Source: Bacteroidaceae bacterium (GTDB taxonomy: Bacteria > Bacteroidota > Bacteroidia > Bacteroidales > Bacteroidaceae). From it: 41,288 bases of DNA. The stretch covers positions 1-41,288 of the forward strand of contig JAFRQD010000010.1 in the NCBI GenBank assembly GCA_017428785.1, written 5' to 3'. The position numbers and the translations under genes are program-made. Below are positions 9,601-14,862 of this stretch, one piece after another (the stretch's first letter is position 1; every line of letters starts with the position of its first letter). The notes under the pieces were generated by a model. It was not told the origin of the DNA. It saw only the letters and a program-made list of their open reading frames with translations, and ran no database searches.

Positions 9601-11163
9601 ACCTGGGACGATACGGACTGTGCTGAGTATCCCAACATGTCTGAAGCCCTGAAGAGCCAGCTTGCAGAGGCTGTTGCTGCTGCTGAAACTGCCGCAAGCG
9701 GCGAGAGCAAGATGGCTGCCATCAATACCTTCTCCGGCCTCTTCAACGATGTATTTGCTTGCCGCATGACCTACATCGAGATGGCTACTACAGCCAACAA
9801 GCTCTACGACTTCATCAACGACTTGGTTGACAATGGCCTCATCTCAGCAGAGTCTGACGAATACAAATACTGGGATGGCGAAATCAATGCCGCTCTGGAT
9901 CACTACCGGATGGGCGATGTGACAGTTGAACAGGCTCAGGAAATCATCGACGCCTTGAACAATTGCGATTTGAAGTTGACTCCCGTTGACGGTGTCTACC
10001 AGCTGGCAAATGTAAAGGATATGATACTCTTCCAGAAGTTAGTGAACGAGGGTAACGACAAGGCCGACGCCGTGCTCACAGCCGACATCGACTTCAGCGA
10101 GTTGGTACCAGAAGGCGAGACTGAAATCACATGGACGCCTATCGGCAACTGGGGGCAGAACGGCATCGGAGTGAAAGATGCTGCCTACAGAGGTCACTTC
10201 GACGGACAAGGCCACACCATTAAGAATTTCAACATCACCGCAAGCCAGCACTACTCCGGTCTCTTCGGTGTCCTCTCCAATGGTGCTGTCATCGAAAACT
10301 TCAGCATCAGCGGTAGCATCTACAACGATAACTACAATCAGTGCGGAACCATCGGCTTTGCCCGCGACAGGGACGTCATAATCCGTAACGTACACAGTTC
10401 TTTGAACATCACAAGCGAAGTCAATACAAGGACCTTCGGCGGCATCCTGGGTCACGCCTTTATCAACAGTACGGTGTACATTGACCGCTGCTCATACTCC
10501 GGCACATTTACCGTGACGGATAATGGCGGAAGCGACGACGGTATGTATGGCGGCATCCTCGGCCATTCCTATAACAATGCCTCCACAAACGTCAACATCA
10601 CCAACTGCCTGTTCGATGGCAAATTAGTGAACACCTTAGCAGAAGAGTCGCCAGTCAACGGCGGCGTCATGGGCGGTATTGTAGGCTGGATAGGTACAAA
10701 TGTCAAGTACAGCATCGACAACTGTCTGTCCATCGGCGAGGTATCGAACACCTGCGCAGGCCAGATTGCCGGCGCACTCCAGAACAATGGTGTCTCCTAC
10801 AGCAACAACTATTATAAGGGTGAAGCTGCCTTTGGTGCTGTAGCGAAATCGACGAATGCCACCACATTGGTAACGGACGAGCAGTTGGCAAGCGGTGAGA
10901 TCTGCTACAAGTTGAACGGCGACCAGAGCGACATCGCTTGGTACCAGACTCTTGCCACGGACAGCTATCCCGTGCTCTTCAAGGACCATCTGCAAGTATG
11001 GCTTGACAATGACACTTACACCAACATCGATCCCGATGGCATTGCTGACGTTCGGGCAACCGAGGCTGTCCAGAACGGCATCTTCAACCTGGCAGGCCAG
11101 CGCCTGAGCAAGCCGGCGAAGGGCATCAACATCGTGGGCAGCAAGAAGATTCTGGTTAAGTAA
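6622..11163 (+). CDS. Secreted LamG- and GLUG-repeat surface protein (1513 aa)
   Basis: This is a large exported protein of unknown exact function, probably an adhesin or glycan-binding protein. The signal peptide MKKGLLFTLLLALFGLVGG ends near VKAQ. A LamG/concanavalin-like domain covers about residues 27-245. A HEHNF...CTTCG linker leads to a first GLUG-type beta-helix block (about 263-600, with GHFDGQGHTIKNLN). A helical, alanine-rich region and a beta-rich region follow (about 620-1110). A second GLUG block (about 1123-1440) contains a near-identical GHFDGQGHTIKNFN. The tail GQRLSKPAKGINIVGSKK resembles a type IX secretion sorting signal. The ATG at 6622 is preferred because the frame upstream starts inside the promoter. 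The 1610-aa protein at 29195-34027 is a relative. Confidence 0.85.
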   Translation: MKKGLLFTLLLALFGLVGGSLTVKAQTPEPTAKWTFDNAEDLMAPAVGNLAMTPCLIPEDKTNPKFVTPTDIATAGIVRADDEEKGITAIYVPRTSALKVPRAEDAEESTTYTILMDIMVPSAQTWVGLLQMDENNQNDGDLFINNHKVGIASLGAYAGNIEDGKWHRIVFTYNTDYESGQGRLYLDGKKIREGGENARHIMQPFGFYLLCDEDGEVNDAYVSQVAYWETPLTDEEVAELGNAMPAHEHNFVDFFCTTCGAFQDDYLTPNTDGFYEIGSAKDLSWFELKVNLGELTANAILTADIDFADLMPEDANPDGTEIDWTPIGDWGQFRGTSNAGYQGHFDGQGHTIKNLNTTSKKNWFGLFGVISSNCIIENFDIYGTYNIRTTYAGGVAAYSRDINPTIRNVHSFVNINNTSAGGRQGGILGAAMVDNANYKTTIENCIYSGTLDGNDAGDSGNYGGILGYANSNVNNIVVISNCLFDGKVVNLNENPGGCTFGGIVGYCNSATMNVQGCLSIGTVSAAEKKFGQLFGALNGNNTTITNCCYLGEFANGTGGVGTANGDTPVSVDESQLKSGEACWLLNGETFVNPAWHQVLGEQDCPLPYGEGVVYRTVDGYDMIDFDNFAGFLSAVLAAETAYVEDEELVAYNVYVDAYKATLQTWEGLSSFEELYEAYEAAAEQRNALKASAAKYAEYKEACEAAAAYIEENHLAGEKTDILLDYLEDSDIEPGSEVYPNGGYPYIMAHGNLDNDGIDAEIAFVSNMLDIAIASDGIASGDDVSRFFTNLSFADGFEGWTTENDKDVKLATGGVTQVMPLVHGYGKGAFSVSQTATGLPNGIYMTKTNALFSTNDNINLSFYAGQVFINNTVNYVMAPGEDLLPEDEAEEGVNYLSSQYLLYDGQLGTGYVPVSRNGCSYAFSTGRYKNYCAAEVTDGSLTVGVRALGTGLALDWLPFNGMEVIYLGTPDEANSYLTDVLKAYCDRAQVILDSTWDDTDCAEYPNMSEALKSQLAEAVAAAETAASGESKMAAINTFSGLFNDVFACRMTYIEMATTANKLYDFINDLVDNGLISAESDEYKYWDGEINAALDHYRMGDVTVEQAQEIIDALNNCDLKLTPVDGVYQLANVKDMILFQKLVNEGNDKADAVLTADIDFSELVPEGETEITWTPIGNWGQNGIGVKDAAYRGHFDGQGHTIKNFNITASQHYSGLFGVLSNGAVIENFSISGSIYNDNYNQCGTIGFARDRDVIIRNVHSSLNITSEVNTRTFGGILGHAFINSTVYIDRCSYSGTFTVTDNGGSDDGMYGGILGHSYNNASTNVNITNCLFDGKLVNTLAEESPVNGGVMGGIVGWIGTNVKYSIDNCLSIGEVSNTCAGQIAGALQNNGVSYSNNYYKGEAAFGAVAKSTNATTLVTDEQLASGEICYKLNGDQSDIAWYQTLATDSYPVLFKDHLQVWLDNDTYTNIDPDGIADVRATEAVQNGIFNLAGQRLSKPAKGINIVGSKKILVK

Positions 11164-11212
11164 ACCCCGACCCGACCCCTCCTCCAAAGTGAGGGGAAAG
11201 GCAGAACAAAAC

Positions 11213-11247
11213 AAGCCCGCCTGTGCATCTCCGCATAGGCGGGCTTT
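11213..11247. terminator. Intrinsic terminator after the LamG gene
   Basis: AAGCCCGCCT at 11213-11222 pairs perfectly with AGGCGGGCTT at 11237-11246 around a 14-nt loop. A short T-rich stretch follows on the plus strand, and AA precedes the hairpin for reading from the other side. It sits 50 nt beyond the stop of the 1513-aa gene and upstream of the convergent anti-sigma-like gene, so it may act in both directions. Confidence 0.8.
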
Positions 11248-11253
11248 ATGTGT

Positions 11254-11343
11254 AAAAACGCCGCGTGCGGCGATGGCAATCCCCGGCTGCGGCGATGACC
11301 ATTTCCGCGTGCGGCGTTGGCAATCTCCGCACGCGGCGTTTTT
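11254..11343. repeat. Four-unit 22-bp palindromic element, copy 1
   Basis: Units at 11259-11280, 11281-11302, 11303-11324 and from 11325 share the core CCGCGTGCGG or its reverse complement CCGCACGCGG. The outer ends, AAAAACGCCGCGTGCGG at 11254-11270 and its exact reverse complement at 11327-11343, form a 17-bp perfect terminal inverted repeat. Related copies lie at 23764-23863 and 34247-34342. Confidence 0.88.
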
Positions 11344-11386
11344 CATCCCCCTACAGGGGCATTTTCAAAGCCTGAATGAGGGCTCC

Positions 11387-11806
11387 TCACATCACTGCCC
11401 AACTCCTGTTTTCCTTCATGCTCCGCCGCATGTCTATTATGTCCAAAATATTCGACATGATGATGCAAGCGGCAAATGTCATCAGCATGGGGAAGAAGGC
11501 AGCTGCAAGGAGACGGGAGTTTTGAATGAACCAAAGCAGGAAGGTCGTCTGCGTCTGGATGTTGACAGAAGGCAGTTCGATGGGCGACGAGAGCAGCCAA
11601 ATCGTACTGACAGTTCCGCTGACGATGCCCACCACAAAGGCAACGGCTATTACTATCCTGTATCGACGGATGGTTCGCTCCTGATATTGTTTGATGAACT
11701 CAACTGCCTCGAGCCGCTTCGTCAACTTCTGCATGAACTCGGCGCTGTCGTCGAACGTCGGCTTCTGAGCGAGGAAAAGCTCCTCCAATTCTTTATCTTT
11801 TGTCAT
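11387..11806 (-). CDS. Membrane protein of ECF sigma module, possible anti-sigma factor
   Basis: This 139-residue protein is encoded last in a three-gene operon and overlaps the sigma factor gene by 4 nt. The N-terminal 45 residues are soluble and charged (KPTFDDSAEFMQKL, then RLEAVEFIKQYQERTIRRYR). One membrane segment lies at about 50-72 and a second hydrophobic region at about 88-123. Small proteins of this shape next to ECF sigma factors commonly hold the sigma factor at the membrane (known of such pairs). No zinc-binding HxxxCxxC motif is present, so the anti-sigma role is inferred from context only. Confidence 0.6.
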   Translation of the reverse strand: MTKDKELEELFLAQKPTFDDSAEFMQKLTKRLEAVEFIKQYQERTIRRYRIVIAVAFVVGIVSGTVSTIWLLSSPIELPSVNIQTQTTFLLWFIQNSRLLAAAFFPMLMTFAACIIMSNILDIIDMRRSMKENRSWAVM

Positions 11807-12279
11807 AGTTTCAACCTTTCTCTAAGTTTGTCGCGACCCCGCGAGAGTTGTTGCTTCACGGCTTCTTCCGAGGCATCAGTAATCGCAGCTATCTCCTTGA
11901 CGCTGTAACCGTTAAGGTAGAACAGCGTGATGGCGGAGCGTTCTTTTGGCGGAAGGGTTCGGAGGGCGAGATAGAGGCTTTGATGCTCGAAGCCGGAGTC
12001 GGCAGCAGAACTACTGACAAGCATTCTTGCCTCATCGATACTTTCCGTAGTTTGCAGGCTTCGTTTGTGACTGAGGAACATGTTGTGGGCAATCTTGAAG
12101 AGCCACGAACGGAACTTCCCCCCGTCGCGAAAGCCGGAGCAGGCAAGGTAGGCCTTCACCAAAGCATCTTGCGCCAGGTCGTCTGCCTCGTCCCTGTTGC
12201 CGCAGCAAAGGGCGAGCAAGAAGCCTCTGAGTGCCTCCTGCTCGCGCTCCACGCAAGCTATGAATTGTTCTCGACTCAC
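11803..12279 (-). CDS. ECF-family RNA polymerase sigma factor
   Basis: This 158-residue protein has only regions sigma-2 and sigma-4, as expected for an extracytoplasmic-function sigma factor. Sigma-2 is at about 10-75, with DDLAQDALVKAY and GKFRSWLFKIAHNMFLSHKR. Sigma-4 is at about 100-155, with LRTLPPKERSAITLFYLNGY, then VKEIAAITDASEEAVKQQLS as the helix-turn-helix. Its ATG overlaps the stop codon of the upstream gene (ATGA), and its own end overlaps the next start, so the three genes are translationally coupled. It probably directs transcription of its own operon and of unknown cell-envelope genes. Confidence 0.9.
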   Translation of the reverse strand: MSREQFIACVEREQEALRGFLLALCCGNRDEADDLAQDALVKAYLACSGFRDGGKFRSWLFKIAHNMFLSHKRSLQTTESIDEARMLVSSSAADSGFEHQSLYLALRTLPPKERSAITLFYLNGYSVKEIAAITDASEEAVKQQLSRGRDKLRERLKL

Positions 12280-12734
12280 AGATTTGCCTCTGCCATCAGT
12301 TTCTTCTCCTCAGCCTCAATCTCTTTAGCGAGTATCTTCTTACCCACAAAGTAATAGATAATGAAGGCGAGGCCCACAGCAAAGAGCACTCCACCACAGA
12401 AATAAAGGAAGTGAATCTCATCTGGATCTGAGCCTCCACACCAATCTATCCATAAGCCGCAGCAAAAAACAATAAAGCCAAGCGGGGAGAAAATGCAGCC
12501 CCATAATAGTTTCGACAGCAGCTTCTCCTTCAGCAATTTCTGTTTGGGAGCCATCTTCTTAAGCAGTTCCTCCACGTCCGTCTCTTTGTTCTTCTCGATT
12601 GCAGCCAGCACAATCTGCTTACGCACATCGGTTTCATTCATCTTCCGGCGAGTGTTCAGGAAGGAAATAACAATAGGAAGCACACATAAACAGGCAATTA
12701 CAAATATTATACCTGCAATAGTATCAGCATACAT
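12276..12734 (-). CDS. Small membrane protein of ECF sigma module (DUF6249-like)
   Basis: This 152-residue protein is first in the sigma factor operon. It has an N-terminal membrane helix (about 5-25), a charged helical stretch (about 30-72, containing NETDVRKQIVLAAIEKNKE), two further membrane helices (about 75-97 and 110-130), and a Lys/Glu-rich tail. The pattern resembles DUF6249-type proteins of Bacteroidetes; that assignment is from memory of the family and is tentative. A sensor or partner role for the sigma factor is inferred only from the 4-nt overlap. Confidence 0.65.
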   Translation of the reverse strand: MYADTIAGIIFVIACLCVLPIVISFLNTRRKMNETDVRKQIVLAAIEKNKETDVEELLKKMAPKQKLLKEKLLSKLLWGCIFSPLGFIVFCCGLWIDWCGGSDPDEIHFLYFCGGVLFAVGLAFIIYYFVGKKILAKEIEAEEKKLMAEANL

Positions 12735-12847
12735 AATCTTTTAGTTTTAATCGTTTAACTTATGTTTCTTTTGTTTCTCTCGACCCTGGTCACTAACATA
12801 ACGCATCTGGAAGGCAAAAGGTGACGTCGGCGATGAAATTTCTTTTG

Positions 12848-12855
12848 CAAAGGTA
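12848..12855 (-). promoter_or_regulatory. -7 element of the ECF module promoter
   Basis: TACCTTTG reads on the minus strand at 12855-12848, about 115 nt upstream of the first gene of the sigma module. I see no good TTTG at the expected -33 distance, which would fit dependence on an alternative sigma factor or an activator. It lies almost back to back with the transposase promoter at 12899. Confidence 0.5.
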
Positions 12856-12898
12856 CGCATTTCCTTCCTCTTATTTCTCCTTTTTATCAAAAAAGTTG

Positions 12899-12906
12899 TA
12901 CCTTTG
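12899..12906 (+). promoter_or_regulatory. -7 element of the RAYT transposase promoter
   Basis: TACCTTTG at 12899-12906 matches the Bacteroidetes -7 box, with TTTC at 12874-12877 as a weak -33 element 21 nt upstream. The transcript would begin just before the REP hairpin at 12934-12954, placing that hairpin in the 5' leader of the transposase mRNA. Confidence 0.6.
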
Positions 12907-12913
12907 CATCCGT

Positions 12914-12954
12914 CCCGTATGTTGCGTTCCGTATGTTGCGTTGCCAACGCAACA
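12914..12954 (+). repeat. REP sequence, left copy (half unit plus full unit)
   Basis: A half unit (CCCGTATGTTGCGTT, 12914-12928) precedes a full unit. The full unit has CCGTA followed by the perfect 9-bp hairpin TGTTGCGTT/AACGCAACA at 12934-12954 with a GCC loop. The unpaired CCGTA just 5' of the hairpin is comparable to the conserved 5' tetranucleotide of enterobacterial REPs. Confidence 0.85.
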
Positions 12955-12981
12955 CACAAAACCCGCAAAACCAAGCCAGAC

Positions 12982-14019
12982 ATGAAGAAGGAAACCTTCG
13001 AAGCCCAGAAAGCCTTTGCCGGCGAGAAGAAGCCCTCCATGCTTCGCCGCTGCGTGGGGCACGACTACACAGGCCGCCAAATATACATGATTACGATGGT
13101 GACCGAGGGCCGCCGTCCGCTCTTTGGGCAAGTCGTAGGCAAAAGCGACGCCCCCGAGGACAGCGAAGAGAAGCCCCGCATCGAGCTCACCGAACTGGGG
13201 CAGCGTGTGGCCGACGAGTGGTGGGCAGCATCGCAGCACCATCCCGAGATAGAGGTCGTTGCCCTCCAGATGATGCCCGACCACCTGCACGGCATCCTCT
13301 TCGTCAAGGAAAAGATGGAAGCGCCCCTCGGCATGGCCCTGCGCGGCTTCAAGCAAAGCTGCAACCGCCACTACCGCGAACTGGTGCTTGGCGTCCCGTA
13401 TGTTGCGTTGCCAACGCAACAAACAGGACCGCGCGACCGCCGAGGCGAGGACCGCAGCCACGGCCTGCTCTTTGCCCGCGGCTACAACGACCGTCTTCTG
13501 CTCCGCTCCGGCCAGCTCGACACTTGGCTTCGCTATCTTGCCGACAACCCCCGCCGCCTCTTGATGAAGCGCGAGCACCCCGACCTGTTCCGCGTGCAGC
13601 GCCATGTGCAAGCCGCAGGCTTCACCTTCTCTGCCATCGGCAACCGCTTCCTGCTCGACCGCCCTTTCCTCTTGCAAGTGCAATGCTCGCGCCGCCTCAC
13701 CGAAGCAGAGATACAAGCCCAGGTGCAGGAGTTCCTCTCCGCCGCACGGCAGGGCGCAGTGCTCATCTCTCCCTCCATCTCGCCTGGCGAGAAGGCCGTC
13801 ATGCGCGCTGCCTTCGATGCAGGCTTTCCCTTGATTTGTTTACAGGAGAACGGCTTCACCGACCTTGCCAAGCCCGGCGGCAGCCGCATGGAAGCCTGTG
13901 CCAGAGGTCAGCTCCTCATCCTTGCCCCCTGGGAGCATCACAACGAACAGCTCGCCATCCGCCGCGGCCAATGCCTGGCCCTGAACGACATCGCCCGCAA
14001 GCTCGCCGAGGGCAGGTAG
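12982..14019 (+). CDS. REP-associated tyrosine (HUH, Y1) transposase with extra C-terminal domain
   Basis: This 345-residue protein has the Y1 single-strand nuclease fold of IS200/RAYT proteins. The metal-binding HUH pair is His101-Leu-His103 in MMPDHLHGILF, and the probable catalytic tyrosine is Tyr185 in WLRYLADNPRR. REP hairpins flank the gene, and one full REP (13393-13429) lies in frame within it, coding for a loop with VPYVALPTQQT. After about residue 205 comes a second domain of roughly 140 residues (LISPSISPGEKAVMRAAFDA, NGFTDLAKPGG, LLILAPWEHHNEQ) that resembles a Rossmann-like DprA/SLOG fold; this is inference. The ATG at 12982 is chosen because a longer frame would begin with TTG inside the promoter. 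Confidence 0.85.
   Translation: MKKETFEAQKAFAGEKKPSMLRRCVGHDYTGRQIYMITMVTEGRRPLFGQVVGKSDAPEDSEEKPRIELTELGQRVADEWWAASQHHPEIEVVALQMMPDHLHGILFVKEKMEAPLGMALRGFKQSCNRHYRELVLGVPYVALPTQQTGPRDRRGEDRSHGLLFARGYNDRLLLRSGQLDTWLRYLADNPRRLLMKREHPDLFRVQRHVQAAGFTFSAIGNRFLLDRPFLLQVQCSRRLTEAEIQAQVQEFLSAARQGAVLISPSISPGEKAVMRAAFDAGFPLICLQENGFTDLAKPGGSRMEACARGQLLILAPWEHHNEQLAIRRGQCLALNDIARKLAEGR
13393..13429 (+). repeat. REP sequence inside the transposase gene
   Basis: The hairpin TGTTGCGTT-GCC-AACGCAACA is at 13401-13421. GTCC at 13393-13396 and GGAC at 13426-13429 can pair outside it, with CGTA and AACA as an internal loop. The reading frame stays open through the repeat. The right-hand REP copy (14036-14072) has exactly the same 37-nt organisation. 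Confidence 0.88.
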
Positions 14020-14020
14020 G

Positions 14021-14072
14021 CGTTCCGTATGTTGCGTCCCGTATGTTGCGTTGCCAACGCAACAAACAGGAC
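14021..14072 (+). repeat. REP sequence, right copy (half unit plus full unit)
   Basis: A half unit (TTCCGTATGTTGCGT) is followed by the full unit at 14036-14072, with hairpin arms at 14044-14052 and 14056-14064. It fills almost all of the 60-nt gap between the convergent transposase and acetyltransferase genes and could also act as a transcription barrier for both. Confidence 0.86.
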
Positions 14073-14079
14073 TGGCGAC

Positions 14080-14700
14080 TTAGCGCAGCTGCCCTATCTC
14101 CCTTTGCAGCGCATCGAGGAAGCGGGCGGCATGGGCGCCGTCCATCTGGGTGTGATGGAACTGGAAAGAGACCTTGAGGGTCGTCCTGAAGAAACCGCGT
14201 TTGTAGCGCGCCCAAATGAGAAAAGGATTGTTGAAGATGCCGCTATACATGCCGACTGCGCCGTCGATGTCATACTGCGCCAAAGCCGATGTGCCGATGA
14301 CCATCGCGTCAGGAAGGTCGTGATTCCTGCAAGTCTCAGCCACCTCCTTCGTGAGCCTCAGGTATTTCTCGTTGAAGAGGGACAAGTCCTCGCAGAAAGG
14401 GATGTCGCACGAACTGACCTCGCCCTGCTTATTGGCAACGATGGTATTGACGGCGAGGCTGTCGAACTGCATCAGCCTACCGCCCTCGGGCAGCAGATAG
14501 AACTCTTTGATACCGCTCGCCGCCTTGCCTATGCACCAGCACATCAGCATGTTAAACTTCAGTCCTTTCCTTTTGCTCATTCTCACAAGATGGCTTACGT
14601 CGAGCGTCTTGAAGAATGTCACCATCGGCATCGGCGCCTTCATCCACATCTCGAAAGCATAAGCGCGGCTCGTCTCTTTTGGGTTGATTTCCTGCTTCAT
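14080..14700 (-). CDS. Chloramphenicol-acetyltransferase-like (CatA family) acyltransferase
   Basis: This 206-residue protein matches the CatA fold in length. The active-site motif FQFHHTQMDGAHAARFL lies near the C terminus, giving the catalytic histidine and the structural aspartate of the HHxxxDG signature. Other family landmarks are TRAYAFEMWMKAPMP at the N terminus and NTIVANKQGEVSSCDIPF. CatA enzymes are trimeric acetyl-CoA-dependent O-acetyltransferases. Chromosomal Bacteroidales relatives are common and their natural substrates mostly unknown, so resistance to chloramphenicol is possible but not shown. It is a single gene with its own promoter, convergent with the transposase. Confidence 0.85.
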   Translation of the reverse strand: MKQEINPKETSRAYAFEMWMKAPMPMVTFFKTLDVSHLVRMSKRKGLKFNMLMCWCIGKAASGIKEFYLLPEGGRLMQFDSLAVNTIVANKQGEVSSCDIPFCEDLSLFNEKYLRLTKEVAETCRNHDLPDAMVIGTSALAQYDIDGAVGMYSGIFNNPFLIWARYKRGFFRTTLKVSFQFHHTQMDGAHAARFLDALQREIGQLR

Positions 14701-14729
14701 TGTGTTGCTTCTGCTCTTTTATTTATGTG

Positions 14730-14737
14730 CAAAGGTA
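14730..14737 (-). promoter_or_regulatory. -7 element of the CatA-like gene promoter
   Basis: TACCTTTG on the minus strand (14737-14730) lies 30 nt upstream of the ATG. A good -33 TTTG is not seen at the expected distance, so the promoter may be weak or activated. Confidence 0.5.
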
Positions 14738-14787
14738 CGAATTTATTGACAATAATATCCTTTACATGACCCACTTATGCCAAGAAA

Positions 14788-14819
14788 TTTGCAGGTATCA
14801 TTCTTTTTCCATATATTTG
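14788..14819 (+). promoter_or_regulatory. Consensus promoter of the M60/sialidase gene
   Basis: TTTG at 14788-14791, a 20-nt gap and TATATTTG at 14812-14819 form a full Bacteroidetes consensus promoter. It lies 43 nt upstream of the ATG at 14863 and has the same spacing as the promoter of the 1513-aa gene. Confidence 0.8.
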
Positions 14820-14862
14820 CAGCGGAATCTTTTGTCCAAGACTAACAATTAACAAACATAAT

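Larger units (their letters stand above)
11191..11386. other. Convergent spacer between LamG gene and ECF module
   Basis: This spacer holds no gene. It contains one end of a short CCCCTC/GAGGGG palindrome (11176-11196), the rho-independent-type hairpin at 11213-11247, the four-unit 22-bp element at 11254-11343, and a small CCCCT/AGGGG hairpin near 11348-11359. Confidence 0.6.
12914..14072 (+). mobile_element. REP/RAYT unit: transposase gene bounded by REP hairpins
   Basis: The transposase gene is bracketed by the same composite repeat on both sides, in the same orientation. Each side has a partial unit ending in GTATGTTGCGT followed by a complete unit with the hairpin TGTTGCGTT-GCC-AACGCAACA, at 12914-12954 on the left and 14021-14072 on the right. 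A third complete unit lies inside the gene. This organisation is that of REP-associated tyrosine transposases and their cognate REPs. Confidence 0.8.

Noticed and set aside
12904-12981. TTG start that would lengthen the transposase by 26 residues
   Set aside because: The TTG is part of the predicted -7 element, and the extension would be a translation of the REP hairpin.
12933-14177. 414-codon frame overlapping the transposase in another frame
   Set aside because: It is Arg/Pro/Ala-rich, runs past the transposase stop into the convergent gene, and lacks the HUH motifs.
14080-14700. CatA-like gene as an acquired resistance gene on a mobile element
   Set aside because: The adjacent RAYT is a domesticated-type transposase bounded by its own REPs that end before this gene; nothing indicates co-mobility, and intrinsic CatA-like enzymes are common in Bacteroidales.
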